Below, in pieces: positions 1-7,185 of a DNA stretch of 12,397 nt. Positions within the stretch are counted from its first letter, which is position 1. Every line of letters starts with the position of its first letter. Source of the DNA: a bacterium (GTDB lineage: Bacteria > Desulfobacterota > GWC2-55-46). The stretch lies in assembly GCA_004298725.1 (NCBI GenBank), contig SCQA01000003.1, positions 1 through 12,397 on the forward strand, written 5' to 3'. The notes beneath the pieces were generated by a model that was not told where the DNA came from, searched no databases, and was given only the letters and a program-made list of their open reading frames with translations. Position numbers and translations under genes: made by a program.

Positions 1-66
1 ATTCTTAAATTTAGGGCTATACTATAAAAAGCATGCAATTGCGTTGCTTCGCCTGAAAGCGTCAAA

Positions 67-1875
67 ATGAAAACAAATAACGGCAGACTCAGCAAAACAT
101 ATCTTTCCCCGGCAAGGCTTTTTATCGCCGTTGCCGCCGCGATATTCATAGCCGAAGCCATAGTCATGGCGGTTTTATACGCAAGGCCTTTGCCGGCCCT
201 TGCCGCCGCCATGCTTGACCCCGTGATTCTTGTAATCCTTCTCTTTCCAGTGCTGTACTTCCTTCTCTTCAGGCCGATGCTGATTCACATAACCGAGCGC
301 AAAAAGGTTGAAGAGGCGCTGATAAAAGAGCGCGACAAGGCTCAACGGTTTCTTGACACCGCGGAAGTCTTTATGGTCGTGCTTGATTTATCAGGAAGGG
401 TAAGCCTGATAAATAAAAAAGGTTGCGCCGTGCTTGGCTACGGCGAAAACTTTATTATAGGAAAAAACTGGTTTGATTCCTTTACTCCGTCAGGCACATG
501 GGAAACGGCCATAGAGGCTCTGCGCTCACCATCAACCCTGACGCCGGTTTTGTCAGAATCTTTTGAAAACCCCGTGCTTACCGGCTCCGGCGCGCGGCGC
601 GACATTTTCTGGAACAGCGCGCCGATTATTGAAAATAACGCCATAACCGGAATACTCTACGCCGGAAGCGACATAACCGAAAAAAAACAGATGGAAAAGG
701 CCATTGTAGACAGTGAAACCCACTACCGCCTTGTGCATAACAGCGCCTTTGACGGCATAATAGTTTCAAGCGCCGACGACAAGGTCATTGACTGCAACCC
801 GAGCGCCGAGAAATTATTCGGCTATGAAAAAAGCGAGCTTGCCGGAGCGGAGCTTTCCGGCCTGATGCCGGACGAGTACAGAAAGCGCCACAGCGAAGGC
901 CTCAAGCGCTTCCTTTCCACGGGCAAGAGCCAAATTCAGGGAAAGGTGCTTGAACTTGAAGGGTTAAGAAAAAACAAGGAGCGCTTTCCCATCGAACTTG
1001 TGCTTTCAAGTTTTACCTTTGAAAATGAAATAAAATTCACCGGCACCATACGCGACGTCACCGAGAGGAAAAAAGCCGAGAAAGACAAAGCCTTGGCGCA
1101 AACGCGCCTCAATCAAACTCAGAAAATCGAGGCCGTTGGAAGGCTTGCCGGCGGCATAGCGCACGACTTCAACAACATACTGAACGCCATAAGGGGCAAC
1201 GCCGAACTTATAATCGAGGACACTGAAAGAACCGACCCGTCATGGCCGAGGCTTAACGAGATTATAGGGGCCGTGCTACATGCCTCCAAGCTCACGCGCC
1301 AGCTTATGCTCTTCAGCAAAGGCCGCCCGTCCGAGACGGCCAACGTCAACATAAACGATACAATAGAAAATATCCTCGTCATGCTGAAACGCCTCATCGG
1401 CGACGATATCGCCGTAATCACGGAACTTAACCCGGGCATTTCGACTATATGGACAAACGAAGGCAGTATTGAGCAAATCATTCTCAACCTGACGGTAAAC
1501 GCGCGCGACGCTATGCTTGCCGGCGGCACCCTCTCAATAAAAACTCAGGAGCTTGACCTTGACGAAGCCGCGTGCGCGTATATGCCGGAGTGCAAGCCCG
1601 GCAAGCATGTGGTCATGAGCGTAAGCGATACGGGCGCGGGCATGGACAAAGAATTGCTCTCCCGCATATTCGAACCGTTTTTCAGCACCAAAGAGCCGGG
1701 CAAGGGCACAGGCCTCGGCCTATCCGTCGTGTACGGCATAGTTAAGCAGATAGGCGGCTGTATAACCGTTGAAAGCGAAGTCGGCCAGGGCGCGCTCTTC
1801 AGAGTTTACCTACCAGCACCGGGCCGACCGCGAGAGTCGGCTTCTTTACAACCGGAAACAACGAACGTATTTTAA
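67..1875 (+). CDS. Membrane-bound PAS-PAS sensor histidine kinase
   Basis: A 602-residue two-component sensor kinase, expected to autophosphorylate on His and pass the phosphate to a response regulator not in this window. Two hydrophobic segments (about residues 17-39 and 47-71) anchor it in the inner membrane with almost no periplasmic loop, so sensing is probably cytoplasmic or in the membrane. Two PAS domains follow (about 90-210 and 215-335), each ending in a D-I/V-T-E-K/R-K type linker. The HisKA H-box is GIAHDFNNIL with H366 as the phospho-acceptor. The HATPase_c domain shows the N-box (LTVNARDAM, N478), G1 (DTGAGM, 521-526), the F-box region FEPFFSTK and G2 (GKGTGLGLS, 545-553), so it looks catalytically complete. 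Related kinases often carry a C-terminal receiver; this one stops about 20 residues after the ATPase fold. The ATG has no clear ribosome binding site. A TATACT at 18-23 could be a -10, but its -35 would lie outside the window. The ligand is unknown. Confidence 0.93.
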   Translation: MKTNNGRLSKTYLSPARLFIAVAAAIFIAEAIVMAVLYARPLPALAAAMLDPVILVILLFPVLYFLLFRPMLIHITERKKVEEALIKERDKAQRFLDTAEVFMVVLDLSGRVSLINKKGCAVLGYGENFIIGKNWFDSFTPSGTWETAIEALRSPSTLTPVLSESFENPVLTGSGARRDIFWNSAPIIENNAITGILYAGSDITEKKQMEKAIVDSETHYRLVHNSAFDGIIVSSADDKVIDCNPSAEKLFGYEKSELAGAELSGLMPDEYRKRHSEGLKRFLSTGKSQIQGKVLELEGLRKNKERFPIELVLSSFTFENEIKFTGTIRDVTERKKAEKDKALAQTRLNQTQKIEAVGRLAGGIAHDFNNILNAIRGNAELIIEDTERTDPSWPRLNEIIGAVLHASKLTRQLMLFSKGRPSETANVNINDTIENILVMLKRLIGDDIAVITELNPGISTIWTNEGSIEQIILNLTVNARDAMLAGGTLSIKTQELDLDEAACAYMPECKPGKHVVMSVSDTGAGMDKELLSRIFEPFFSTKEPGKGTGLGLSVVYGIVKQIGGCITVESEVGQGALFRVYLPAPGRPRESASLQPETTNVF

Positions 1876-1973
1876 TAAATATCGTGCCGGCGCTGTTTTT
1901 CAACCGCGTTCAGGCTAACACGCCGGTTCGTAGCAAAAAAAATACGTTAACGAAGCAAATGGAGGGAACCTGA

Positions 1974-2315
1974 ATGCCTGAAAAAAGAAGACTCATACGC
2001 CGCCACTTATTAGCGGACGTGCTGATTAAACCGGACGGCTCGCTCGTCTGGATGCCCGCGTCCGTTACCAACATTCACAAAAGCGGAGTTTGCCTTTACT
2101 CGACAGGCCCGCTTAAAAAAGGAGAAAAGACGCGCATAAAAATAACCTACCTCAAGAAAGGCAGGCTTAAAAAAACAGAGGAAATAACCGGCACTGTCAG
2201 ATGGAAAGCGAAGATAGCAGGGTACTTTGCCGTCGGCATAAAATTCAATGAAACAATAAACGAAAAAACCCACCCGCTTATGTCGCAGTGCCTTGAATAC
2301 GCCAAGGGGAAGTGA
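1974..2315 (+). CDS. PilZ-domain protein (candidate c-di-GMP receptor)
   Basis: A 113-residue, single-domain protein of PilZ type. PilZ proteins bind cyclic di-GMP and modulate motility, pili or exopolysaccharide. The N-terminal Arg cluster (KRRLIRRH, residues 4-11) fits the RxxxR half of the binding site. The second half, normally [D/N]xSxxG, reads N33-I-H-K-S-G38, so the usual Ser is His. The remaining beta-barrel pattern (GEKTRIKITY, TGTVRW, YFAVGIKF) is typical. The start is firm: GGAGGG at 1961-1966 lies 7 bases before the ATG. It follows the histidine kinase by 98 bp on the same strand, so it could be co-transcribed, but no promoter or terminator settles this. It is convergent with radC. 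The family call is solid; nucleotide binding is uncertain because of the substitution. Confidence 0.85.
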   Translation: MPEKRRLIRRHLLADVLIKPDGSLVWMPASVTNIHKSGVCLYSTGPLKKGEKTRIKITYLKKGRLKKTEEITGTVRWKAKIAGYFAVGIKFNETINEKTHPLMSQCLEYAKGK

Positions 2316-2366
2316 AAACATCAGACAAGAAACTTTTGAAGGAAGTATACCGACGCTAAAAACTAC

Positions 2367-3053
2367 TTATAAGTTGTCAAGCCAGCCGGCCTCTTTTGCG
2401 CTGAAGCGGTTCCCTTTTCCTATAATTACATGGTCAATCACTTCAAGGTCAACGGCCCGGCCGGCAAGCACAAGGCCTTGCGTTAAAAGCCTGTCGGACT
2501 CCGACGGCTGAGAGTCGCCGCTTGGATGATTATGCGCTACTATAAGCGAAGCGGCGCCGTGCTTAAACGCCATCTCCACGGCCCTTCTCGGGTAAACGGC
2601 GGTTTGGTTTATGGTACCTTCAAAAAGCGTTTCAACGGTTATGACAAATCCGCCCGAGTCAAGGTAAACCGCGAGAAACTTTTCAATCCTTTCGCCTGAG
2701 AGCGTGAATTCCAGATAATCCAGAACTTCGCGTCTGCCAAGATGAACGGCGTTCTTGCCTATCATACTAAGCCTCAGGTACTCGCCTGCGGCCTCTTTAA
2801 TAAACCTTATAAAAGTAACAGCGCCTTTGCTTATATGCCCGGCCTCTGCCATTTCCTCCGGCGAGGCGTCAAGCACGCCCCTTAAGCTCCCGAAAGCGTC
2901 TATCAGCGGCTTGGCAACGCGCGGCGCGTTGTCGCGCTCGTTGCCAAAGGCAAGCACAAGCTCAACTGCTTCACAAGCGGAAAAACCGTCAAACCCGTTC
3001 TTTTTAAAACGTTCTTTAAGGGTATTTATGCGGTCTTCGCTTTGTATGCTCAC
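2367..3053 (-). CDS. radC: RadC family JAB-domain protein
   Basis: A 228-residue RadC (UPF0758) protein. An N-terminal helix-hairpin-helix-like region (about residues 1-85) precedes a C-terminal MPN/JAB metalloprotease-like fold. The metal site is complete: HNHPSGDSQPSESD gives H174, H176, S184 and D187 in the H-x-H-x7-S-x2-D arrangement. Despite the historical name, a direct role in recombination repair is not supported for the family and its substrate is unknown. The start codon is GTG; no in-frame ATG exists upstream before the cytochrome gene, and the next Met (residue 68) would delete the N-terminal domain. No convincing Shine-Dalgarno precedes the GTG. It lies 50 bp downstream of the cytochrome gene on the same strand, so it is probably transcribed with it. 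The stop codon is embedded in a 10-base palindrome (2365-2374) too AT-rich and short to call a terminator. Confidence 0.92.
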   Translation of the reverse strand: MSIQSEDRINTLKERFKKNGFDGFSACEAVELVLAFGNERDNAPRVAKPLIDAFGSLRGVLDASPEEMAEAGHISKGAVTFIRFIKEAAGEYLRLSMIGKNAVHLGRREVLDYLEFTLSGERIEKFLAVYLDSGGFVITVETLFEGTINQTAVYPRRAVEMAFKHGAASLIVAHNHPSGDSQPSESDRLLTQGLVLAGRAVDLEVIDHVIIGKGNRFSAKEAGWLDNL

Positions 3054-3103
3054 GGGCTGATAACACGTTAGATTGATGTGACAAAGTAGCTGGAGAGGCC
3101 GGC

Positions 3104-3679
3104 TTACTTCTTAACCTTAGCCTTAGCCACGGAATGGCATTTAAAGCAATTTCTTATGGGAAAGGCTACTCTGTCGTGGCAACGGCCGCAAAAATTACCC
3201 TGCCATATGGCGACCATTGATATATCGTTGCCCCCTGCCTTCATCTTAAAAATCTTCGGGTGGCAGACGGAACACTTAAGCCACACGTTATGAGCGGAAT
3301 GAGGAAATATCACGTCAGGCATAAAATCAAGCTTTGCCTTTATAAGCACGTCCTTGTCAAACGACGCGTCAGCTTCGTTGATTTTTCCAAACGGAGCGTC
3401 GATTGAGTCGCGCGGGGCTATTATCTTCTTTTTAATCGCCGCCCCCCAGTCAACAAAGCCATAGTTGTCCTTGGGAAGAAATTGAAGAGAAATTACATCC
3501 GGGGCAGGGTCTATCATGCCGTACTTATTTAACTTGAAATCGCCGGTCTTTCTAATGTACTGGAATTTAGACCTGTCGGCTGGCGCCGGATCCATTGTCC
3601 AGTCTTCAGCCACGGAAGCTGTAGCCGCAAGAACAAACAGCACGGCGGTAATTAACAGATATTTTTTATTTGTAAGCAT
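3104..3679 (-). CDS. Periplasmic triheme c7-type cytochrome
   Basis: A 191-residue exported multiheme cytochrome. Residues 1-24 form a signal peptide (KK, hydrophobic core, S-V-A before E25), so the protein is expected in the periplasm. Three CxxCH heme-attachment sites are present: CSVCH (136-140), CGRCH (164-168) and CFKCH (178-182). The spacing, the upstream PHSAH (H127, H130) and the YGFVDW...IAPR stretch resemble the c(7)-type triheme domain family found in anaerobic respirers, which shuttle electrons between inner-membrane and outer redox partners. About 100 residues between the signal peptide and the first heme contain no heme motif. Only two His besides the three heme-motif ones are available as distal ligands. 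The ATG has only a weak upstream purine stretch. A good promoter lies about 76-104 bp upstream, and radC follows 50 bp downstream. The partner and terminal acceptor cannot be told from this context. Confidence 0.9.
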   Translation of the reverse strand: MLTNKKYLLITAVLFVLAATASVAEDWTMDPAPADRSKFQYIRKTGDFKLNKYGMIDPAPDVISLQFLPKDNYGFVDWGAAIKKKIIAPRDSIDAPFGKINEADASFDKDVLIKAKLDFMPDVIFPHSAHNVWLKCSVCHPKIFKMKAGGNDISMVAIWQGNFCGRCHDRVAFPIRNCFKCHSVAKAKVKK

Positions 3680-3754
3680 TTTTCAAACGACCGCCTGCCC
3701 CCGCACGCAAACGCGCGTTGCGCAAATACAATAACGGAGCAAATTAATGGAACT

Positions 3755-3783
3755 ATTATACCCTTAAACAGTAAGCCGGTAAA
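3755..3783 (-). promoter_or_regulatory. Predicted sigma70-type promoter for the cytochrome-radC unit
   Basis: Read on the minus strand, TTTACC (3783-3778, 4 of 6 consensus) and TATAAT (3760-3755, 6 of 6) are separated by exactly 17 bp. Transcription would begin near 3748 and leave a leader of about 70 nt that contains a GC-rich imperfect palindrome (3706-3722). It lies in the 236-bp gap between gspE/pilB and the cytochrome gene. Confidence 0.6.
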
Positions 3784-3915
3784 GAGTTTTCTACGGATTA
3801 TATGACTGGGTTAATTCTAAGCGGCGTCAAAAAAATATCATATTTTTCTTGCCGTATGGCAGGGGCGAGCGATTCTTCACGTTCATTGACTACGCGGGTA
3901 TATTATCGCGGTTGA

Positions 3916-5760
3916 TTAAACAGAGGGTAACTGCGGAATTCTATCTTTTTCATCAATAAATTTTGTGGCGCAATACGGGCAGACCGACCAGCCCGGCTGT
4001 CTTGGTTTAGCGCACTGCTGGCACAACTCTTCTAAAACCTCCATTTGCTCTTCTTCTTCGCCCTTTGACAAATATATAACCCTTGTAAGTTCCTCAAGCG
4101 TCGTTATGCCGGAAGAGACCTTCTTCAGCCCGTCAATATGCAAAGGCGTCATGCCTGCGTCAATTACGGCCGCTAAGAGTTCCTGTTCAGGAACGTCGGC
4201 GGCTATAAGAGCCTTAATTTTATTATTAACCGGTAACACTTCAAAAATACCGACTCTGCCTGAATAGCCCGCGTCTCCGCAACGCTGGCAACCGGCCCCG
4301 CGGAAGAGCTTTTTTGACGTTGACCAGTTAACGCCCGCTTTTTTAAGCTCAGCGGCAGTGGGCCTGTAAGTTTCTTTGCAATCCGGGCATATCTTCCTTA
4401 CAAGCCTCAGCGCTACAATTCCGTTTAGCGCGGAAGCGACCATATACGGCGGCACGCCCATATTCTTAAGACGCAAAATAGACGAAACGGCGTCGTTGGT
4501 GTGAAGCGTGGAAAACACAAGGTGTCCGGTCAGCGACGCCTGATGCGCTATAATCGCGGTTTCAGGGTCCCTCATCTCGCCGACGAGTATTACGTCCGGG
4601 TCCTGCCGCAAAACCGAGCGGAGCGTGTAGGAGAACGTAAGGCCGGCTTTTTCATTCACCGCCACCTGATTTACGTCCTTAAGCTCGTACTCGATAGGGT
4701 CTTCAATGGTTATGATATTTATCTTTTCGCTCTTTATATGCATGAGCATTGAATAAAGCGTTGACGTCTTGCCGCAACCGGTGGGGCCGGTTACTATTAC
4801 CACGCCTTGCGGCCTCTCAATGGTATCAAGCAATCTTTCGAGGTCCTCAGGCAATAAACCGATGTTTTTTACGTCAAGCTTGGCGGCCTTCGGGTCAAGT
4901 ATTCTCATAACGACCGTTTCACCGTACTGAGTGGGAAGCGTTGACACCCTGATGTCAAGGCTTTTGTCGGAAAACCTGACCTTGAACCTGCCGTCCTGCG
5001 ATATCCTTCTCTCTGAAATGTCCATCTTTGACATTATCTTTATGCGCGACACCATCGGCCCCTGCACCCACTTGGGCAGTTGCATAGTCTCGCGCATTAT
5101 GCCGTCCACGCGAAGCCGCAACTTGACGTTTCTCTCCTGCGGCTCAATATGTATGTCGCTTGCCCTGTTCTCGACGCCGTGAATGATAATAGAATCAACC
5201 ATCTTGATAATCGGCGGCGCGGCGCTCTTTTTAAGCTCTCCGGCTATGTCACGGCTGGAGTCAACCTCCACGACCACTTCGACGAACTTGTCCTGCTTAA
5301 GGTCGGTCATTAAATCTTCTATAGGCTCGTTCAAGTGGTAGTACCTGCTTATGGCGGCGCCGACGTCGGTCGGCGTTGCCACGCACGGCTGGGCCTGCAA
5401 CCCAGTGGAGAACTTCACGTCGTCAATGGCGTCAAGGTTTAAAGGGTCTGTCATGGCAAGGCGAATTACGCGCTTATCGTGGCTTAACGGAAAGATGAGA
5501 TACTTCTGGGCGAGTTTTTCGTTTAAAAGCGTAAAGCTCTCAGGCTCCGGCACCGCGGACGCAATATCCACAAAAGGAATGTTCAGCTGAAAAGAGAGCG
5601 TCTGGGCTATGTCAAGCTCGGTTGCGTAGCCCTTTTTAACGATAATGGCGCCAAGCCGTACGCCCTTCTGAGAGCGTCCGTCCTCAAGCGCGTCGGCAAG
5701 TTGCTCCGCCGTTATAAGGCCGGACTCCACGAGGAGCTCGCCTATCTTCTTTATGGCCAT
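3916..5760 (-). CDS. GspE/PilB-type secretion or pilus-assembly ATPase with extra C-terminal zinc ribbon
   Basis: A 614-residue hexameric ATPase of the type II secretion / type IV pilus assembly family, which powers pilin or pseudopilin polymerisation from the cytoplasmic face. An N-terminal MshEN/GspE_N-type domain (about 1-145) starts MAIKKIGELLVESG. The core shows RASDIHIEP (199-207), Walker A GPTGCGKT (325-332, K331), the Asp box TIEDPIEYE (351-359), Walker B ILVGE (391-395) and the His box TGHLVFSTLHTND (411-423). The family tetracysteine zinc motif is present (C458, C461, C491, C494). After an acidic linker (570-579) there is a second four-Cys module, C580-x2-C583 and C594-x2-C597, beyond where most GspE/PilB proteins end. 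Neither pilC/gspF nor pilT is adjacent, so PilB and GspE cannot be told apart. The ATG is preceded by a weak GGA and, about 57 bp upstream, an extended -10 promoter. Confidence 0.94.
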   Translation of the reverse strand: MAIKKIGELLVESGLITAEQLADALEDGRSQKGVRLGAIIVKKGYATELDIAQTLSFQLNIPFVDIASAVPEPESFTLLNEKLAQKYLIFPLSHDKRVIRLAMTDPLNLDAIDDVKFSTGLQAQPCVATPTDVGAAISRYYHLNEPIEDLMTDLKQDKFVEVVVEVDSSRDIAGELKKSAAPPIIKMVDSIIIHGVENRASDIHIEPQERNVKLRLRVDGIMRETMQLPKWVQGPMVSRIKIMSKMDISERRISQDGRFKVRFSDKSLDIRVSTLPTQYGETVVMRILDPKAAKLDVKNIGLLPEDLERLLDTIERPQGVVIVTGPTGCGKTSTLYSMLMHIKSEKINIITIEDPIEYELKDVNQVAVNEKAGLTFSYTLRSVLRQDPDVILVGEMRDPETAIIAHQASLTGHLVFSTLHTNDAVSSILRLKNMGVPPYMVASALNGIVALRLVRKICPDCKETYRPTAAELKKAGVNWSTSKKLFRGAGCQRCGDAGYSGRVGIFEVLPVNNKIKALIAADVPEQELLAAVIDAGMTPLHIDGLKKVSSGITTLEELTRVIYLSKGEEEEQMEVLEELCQQCAKPRQPGWSVCPYCATKFIDEKDRIPQLPSV

Positions 5761-5816
5761 AATAAATCCGTGAAAATTAAGGTTGGTCCTCTCTTGCTGA
5801 AAAGAAGAGCAATATA

Positions 5817-5825
5817 ATTATACCA
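5817..5825 (-). promoter_or_regulatory. Predicted extended -10 promoter for gspE/pilB
   Basis: On the minus strand the sequence reads TGGTATAAT, a consensus TATAAT preceded by the TGn extension. No good -35 lies at 16-18 bp (the nearest, TTGTCC, is 14 bp away), as is common for extended -10 promoters. It lies 57 bp before the ATG at 5760 and about 80 bp downstream of repeat copy A. Confidence 0.5.
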
Positions 5826-5906
5826 GAAAAATAAAAGGACAAATCAAAACCGGGCATTCGATTAAACCGTGATGGGATTAAAGCGTCGTGATGGGTGGTC
5901 TTTTAA

Positions 5907-5992
5907 GGGCACATCTAAATATTGCTCTTTTTCCAGATCTCTTTGTTAGGGTGAAATAAATCAGAAAAAATTTCTAATTTTTAAAGGCACCC
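5907..5992 (+). repeat. MITE-like palindromic element, copy A (internally deleted, 86 bp)
   Basis: Shortened member of the family also seen at 8925-9066 and 10644-10783, in the same orientation as copy B. The ends form an inverted repeat of about 17 bp (12 of 17 paired, starting GGGCACATCT on the left and ending AAAGGCACCC on the right). The 15-base core GATCTCTTTGTTAGG (5936-5950) is identical to copy B, and the right arm (TCAGAAAAAATTTCTAATTT) matches as well. The central roughly 53 bp, including the inner 13-bp stem of copy B, is absent. The flanks are TTAA and TTAC, a possible degenerate 4-bp target duplication. It lies between the DUF362 gene end and the gspE/pilB promoter. Confidence 0.75.
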
Positions 5993-6057
5993 TTACAATG
6001 TATTTCTCGGCATGCTAAGCTAAATAAAAAACTGCCGCACGAATATAAAAACCCGTA

Positions 6058-7182
6058 TTAAAGCTTTTTAAAGACGTAACGCCTTTTACCGAGGCCAAGC
6101 CTCTCAGCCGCGTCAAGCTGAACCTCCCAGTCAACGTCCGGGTACACGCCCCTGAACTTATCGCCGCCTTTTTCATGACCGCTTTTCAACGCGCTTTCTT
6201 TGTAGCCCGCCCCGGCGTTTACAAGGTCAGCGGACGCTTGATCTATGGCAACAGGGTCGGTTGAAGCAAGTATGCCTATATCCGGCGCTATGGGCGCGTC
6301 ATTATGCCCGTAACAATCGCACGACGGAGATATGGCTGTCAAGAAATTTACAAATACGCTCTTTGCCTCTTTTCCGGCAAGCGCGCCTTTGGCGTATTCA
6401 GCCATCTTCTCCTGAAGCCTTGCCGACGTTTCATCCCACCTTACATGTATAGTCCCCTCAGGGCAAGCGGCAATGCAATGACCGCAACCTATGCATAAAT
6501 TGTCCCGTATCACGGCCACTTTGCCTATGTCTATCGCGCCAGCGGGGCAGACAAGCGCGCACTCGCCGCAGGCAACGCACCCGTCCGCGTAAACCACGGG
6601 CGCGGAGCCGGAGTGCTGAGATAACTTGCCCTCCCTGCTTGCGCACCCCATGCCGACATTCTTTATGGCCCCGCCGAAACCGGTAAGTTCGTGGCACTTA
6701 AAATGCGTAAGCGCCACAATGCCGCTCGCGTTAGCAACGGCGTGAGCAACGAACGCCTCTTTAAAATGCCTGCCGTCCACCTTCACCTTAACAGAGTCTT
6801 CGCCGCGAAGGCCGTCGGCTATTACAAGCGGCGCGTTCACCACGGCGTAAGCAAAACCGTTTTCCACGGCGGTCTGCATATGAGAGACGGCGTTGCCCCG
6901 AGTACCGACGTAGAGCGTATTCGTATCAGTCAGGAAAGGAAGCGCGCCGGTTTCCTTTATCCTGTCAACAACCCTGCGCGCAAAGACCGGCTTTATGAAG
7001 GACGTATTGCCCTTTTCGCCGAAGTGCATCTTCACGGCAACAAGGTTGCCTTTGCCAAACCGCTCTTTAAGGGCAACGGCGTCGAGCAGATCGTCAAGCT
7101 TGTCAAAGAGGTTTCTTCTGACGCTTGCGCGAAGATCCGTAAAAAAAACCTTTGACTTCTTATTGCCGTCCTTGTTGGCCAC
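6058..7182 (-). CDS. DUF362 domain protein with two [4Fe-4S] ferredoxin motifs
   Basis: A 374-residue member of the DUF362 family fused to, or interrupted by, a bacterial ferredoxin-type double cluster. The N-terminal DUF362 part includes KMHFGEKGN (51-59), HFKCHELTGFGGAIKNVGMG (160-179) and a C-terminal STDPVAIDQASADL (307-320). The inserted ferredoxin module has C202-x2-C205-x2-C208-x3-C212 and C230-x2-C233-x2-C236-x3-C240, which should bind two [4Fe-4S] clusters. There is no signal peptide, so it is probably cytoplasmic. The family's biochemical function is not established; a redox or Fe-S role is only inference. The start is GTG, 3 bp after the rnj stop codon, with a GGAA in the end of rnj as a possible ribosome binding site, so it is probably translationally coupled to rnj. 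No terminator is evident downstream before repeat copy A. Confidence 0.9.
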   Translation of the reverse strand: MANKDGNKKSKVFFTDLRASVRRNLFDKLDDLLDAVALKERFGKGNLVAVKMHFGEKGNTSFIKPVFARRVVDRIKETGALPFLTDTNTLYVGTRGNAVSHMQTAVENGFAYAVVNAPLVIADGLRGEDSVKVKVDGRHFKEAFVAHAVANASGIVALTHFKCHELTGFGGAIKNVGMGCASREGKLSQHSGSAPVVYADGCVACGECALVCPAGAIDIGKVAVIRDNLCIGCGHCIAACPEGTIHVRWDETSARLQEKMAEYAKGALAGKEAKSVFVNFLTAISPSCDCYGHNDAPIAPDIGILASTDPVAIDQASADLVNAGAGYKESALKSGHEKGGDKFRGVYPDVDWEVQLDAAERLGLGKRRYVFKKL

Positions 7183-7185
7183 TGT

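Noticed and set aside
2365..2374. Palindrome ACTTATAAGT overlapping the radC stop codon between convergent genes.
   Set aside because: Only 10 bases, AT-rich and without a loop or T tract; chance is likely.
2293..2511. Short open frame (72 codons) overlapping the 3' ends of the PilZ gene and radC.
   Set aside because: It is antisense to radC, has no ribosome binding site, and its composition mirrors radC on the other strand.
3831..3847. Perfect 8-bp inverted repeat AAAAATAT-C-ATATTTTT downstream of gspE/pilB, followed on the minus strand by extra T.
   Set aside because: The stem is all A-T with a 1-base loop, so it is too weak to call an intrinsic terminator with confidence.
6025..6057. T-rich stretch after the DUF362 gene (minus strand GCGGCAGTTTTTT) as a terminator.
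   Set aside because: No complementary stem precedes the T run.
6691..7155. 154-codon open frame antisense to the DUF362 gene, and similar frames antisense to rnj, gspE/pilB and ssb.
   Set aside because: These are shadows of GC-biased third positions in well-supported genes; none has recognisable motifs or start signals.
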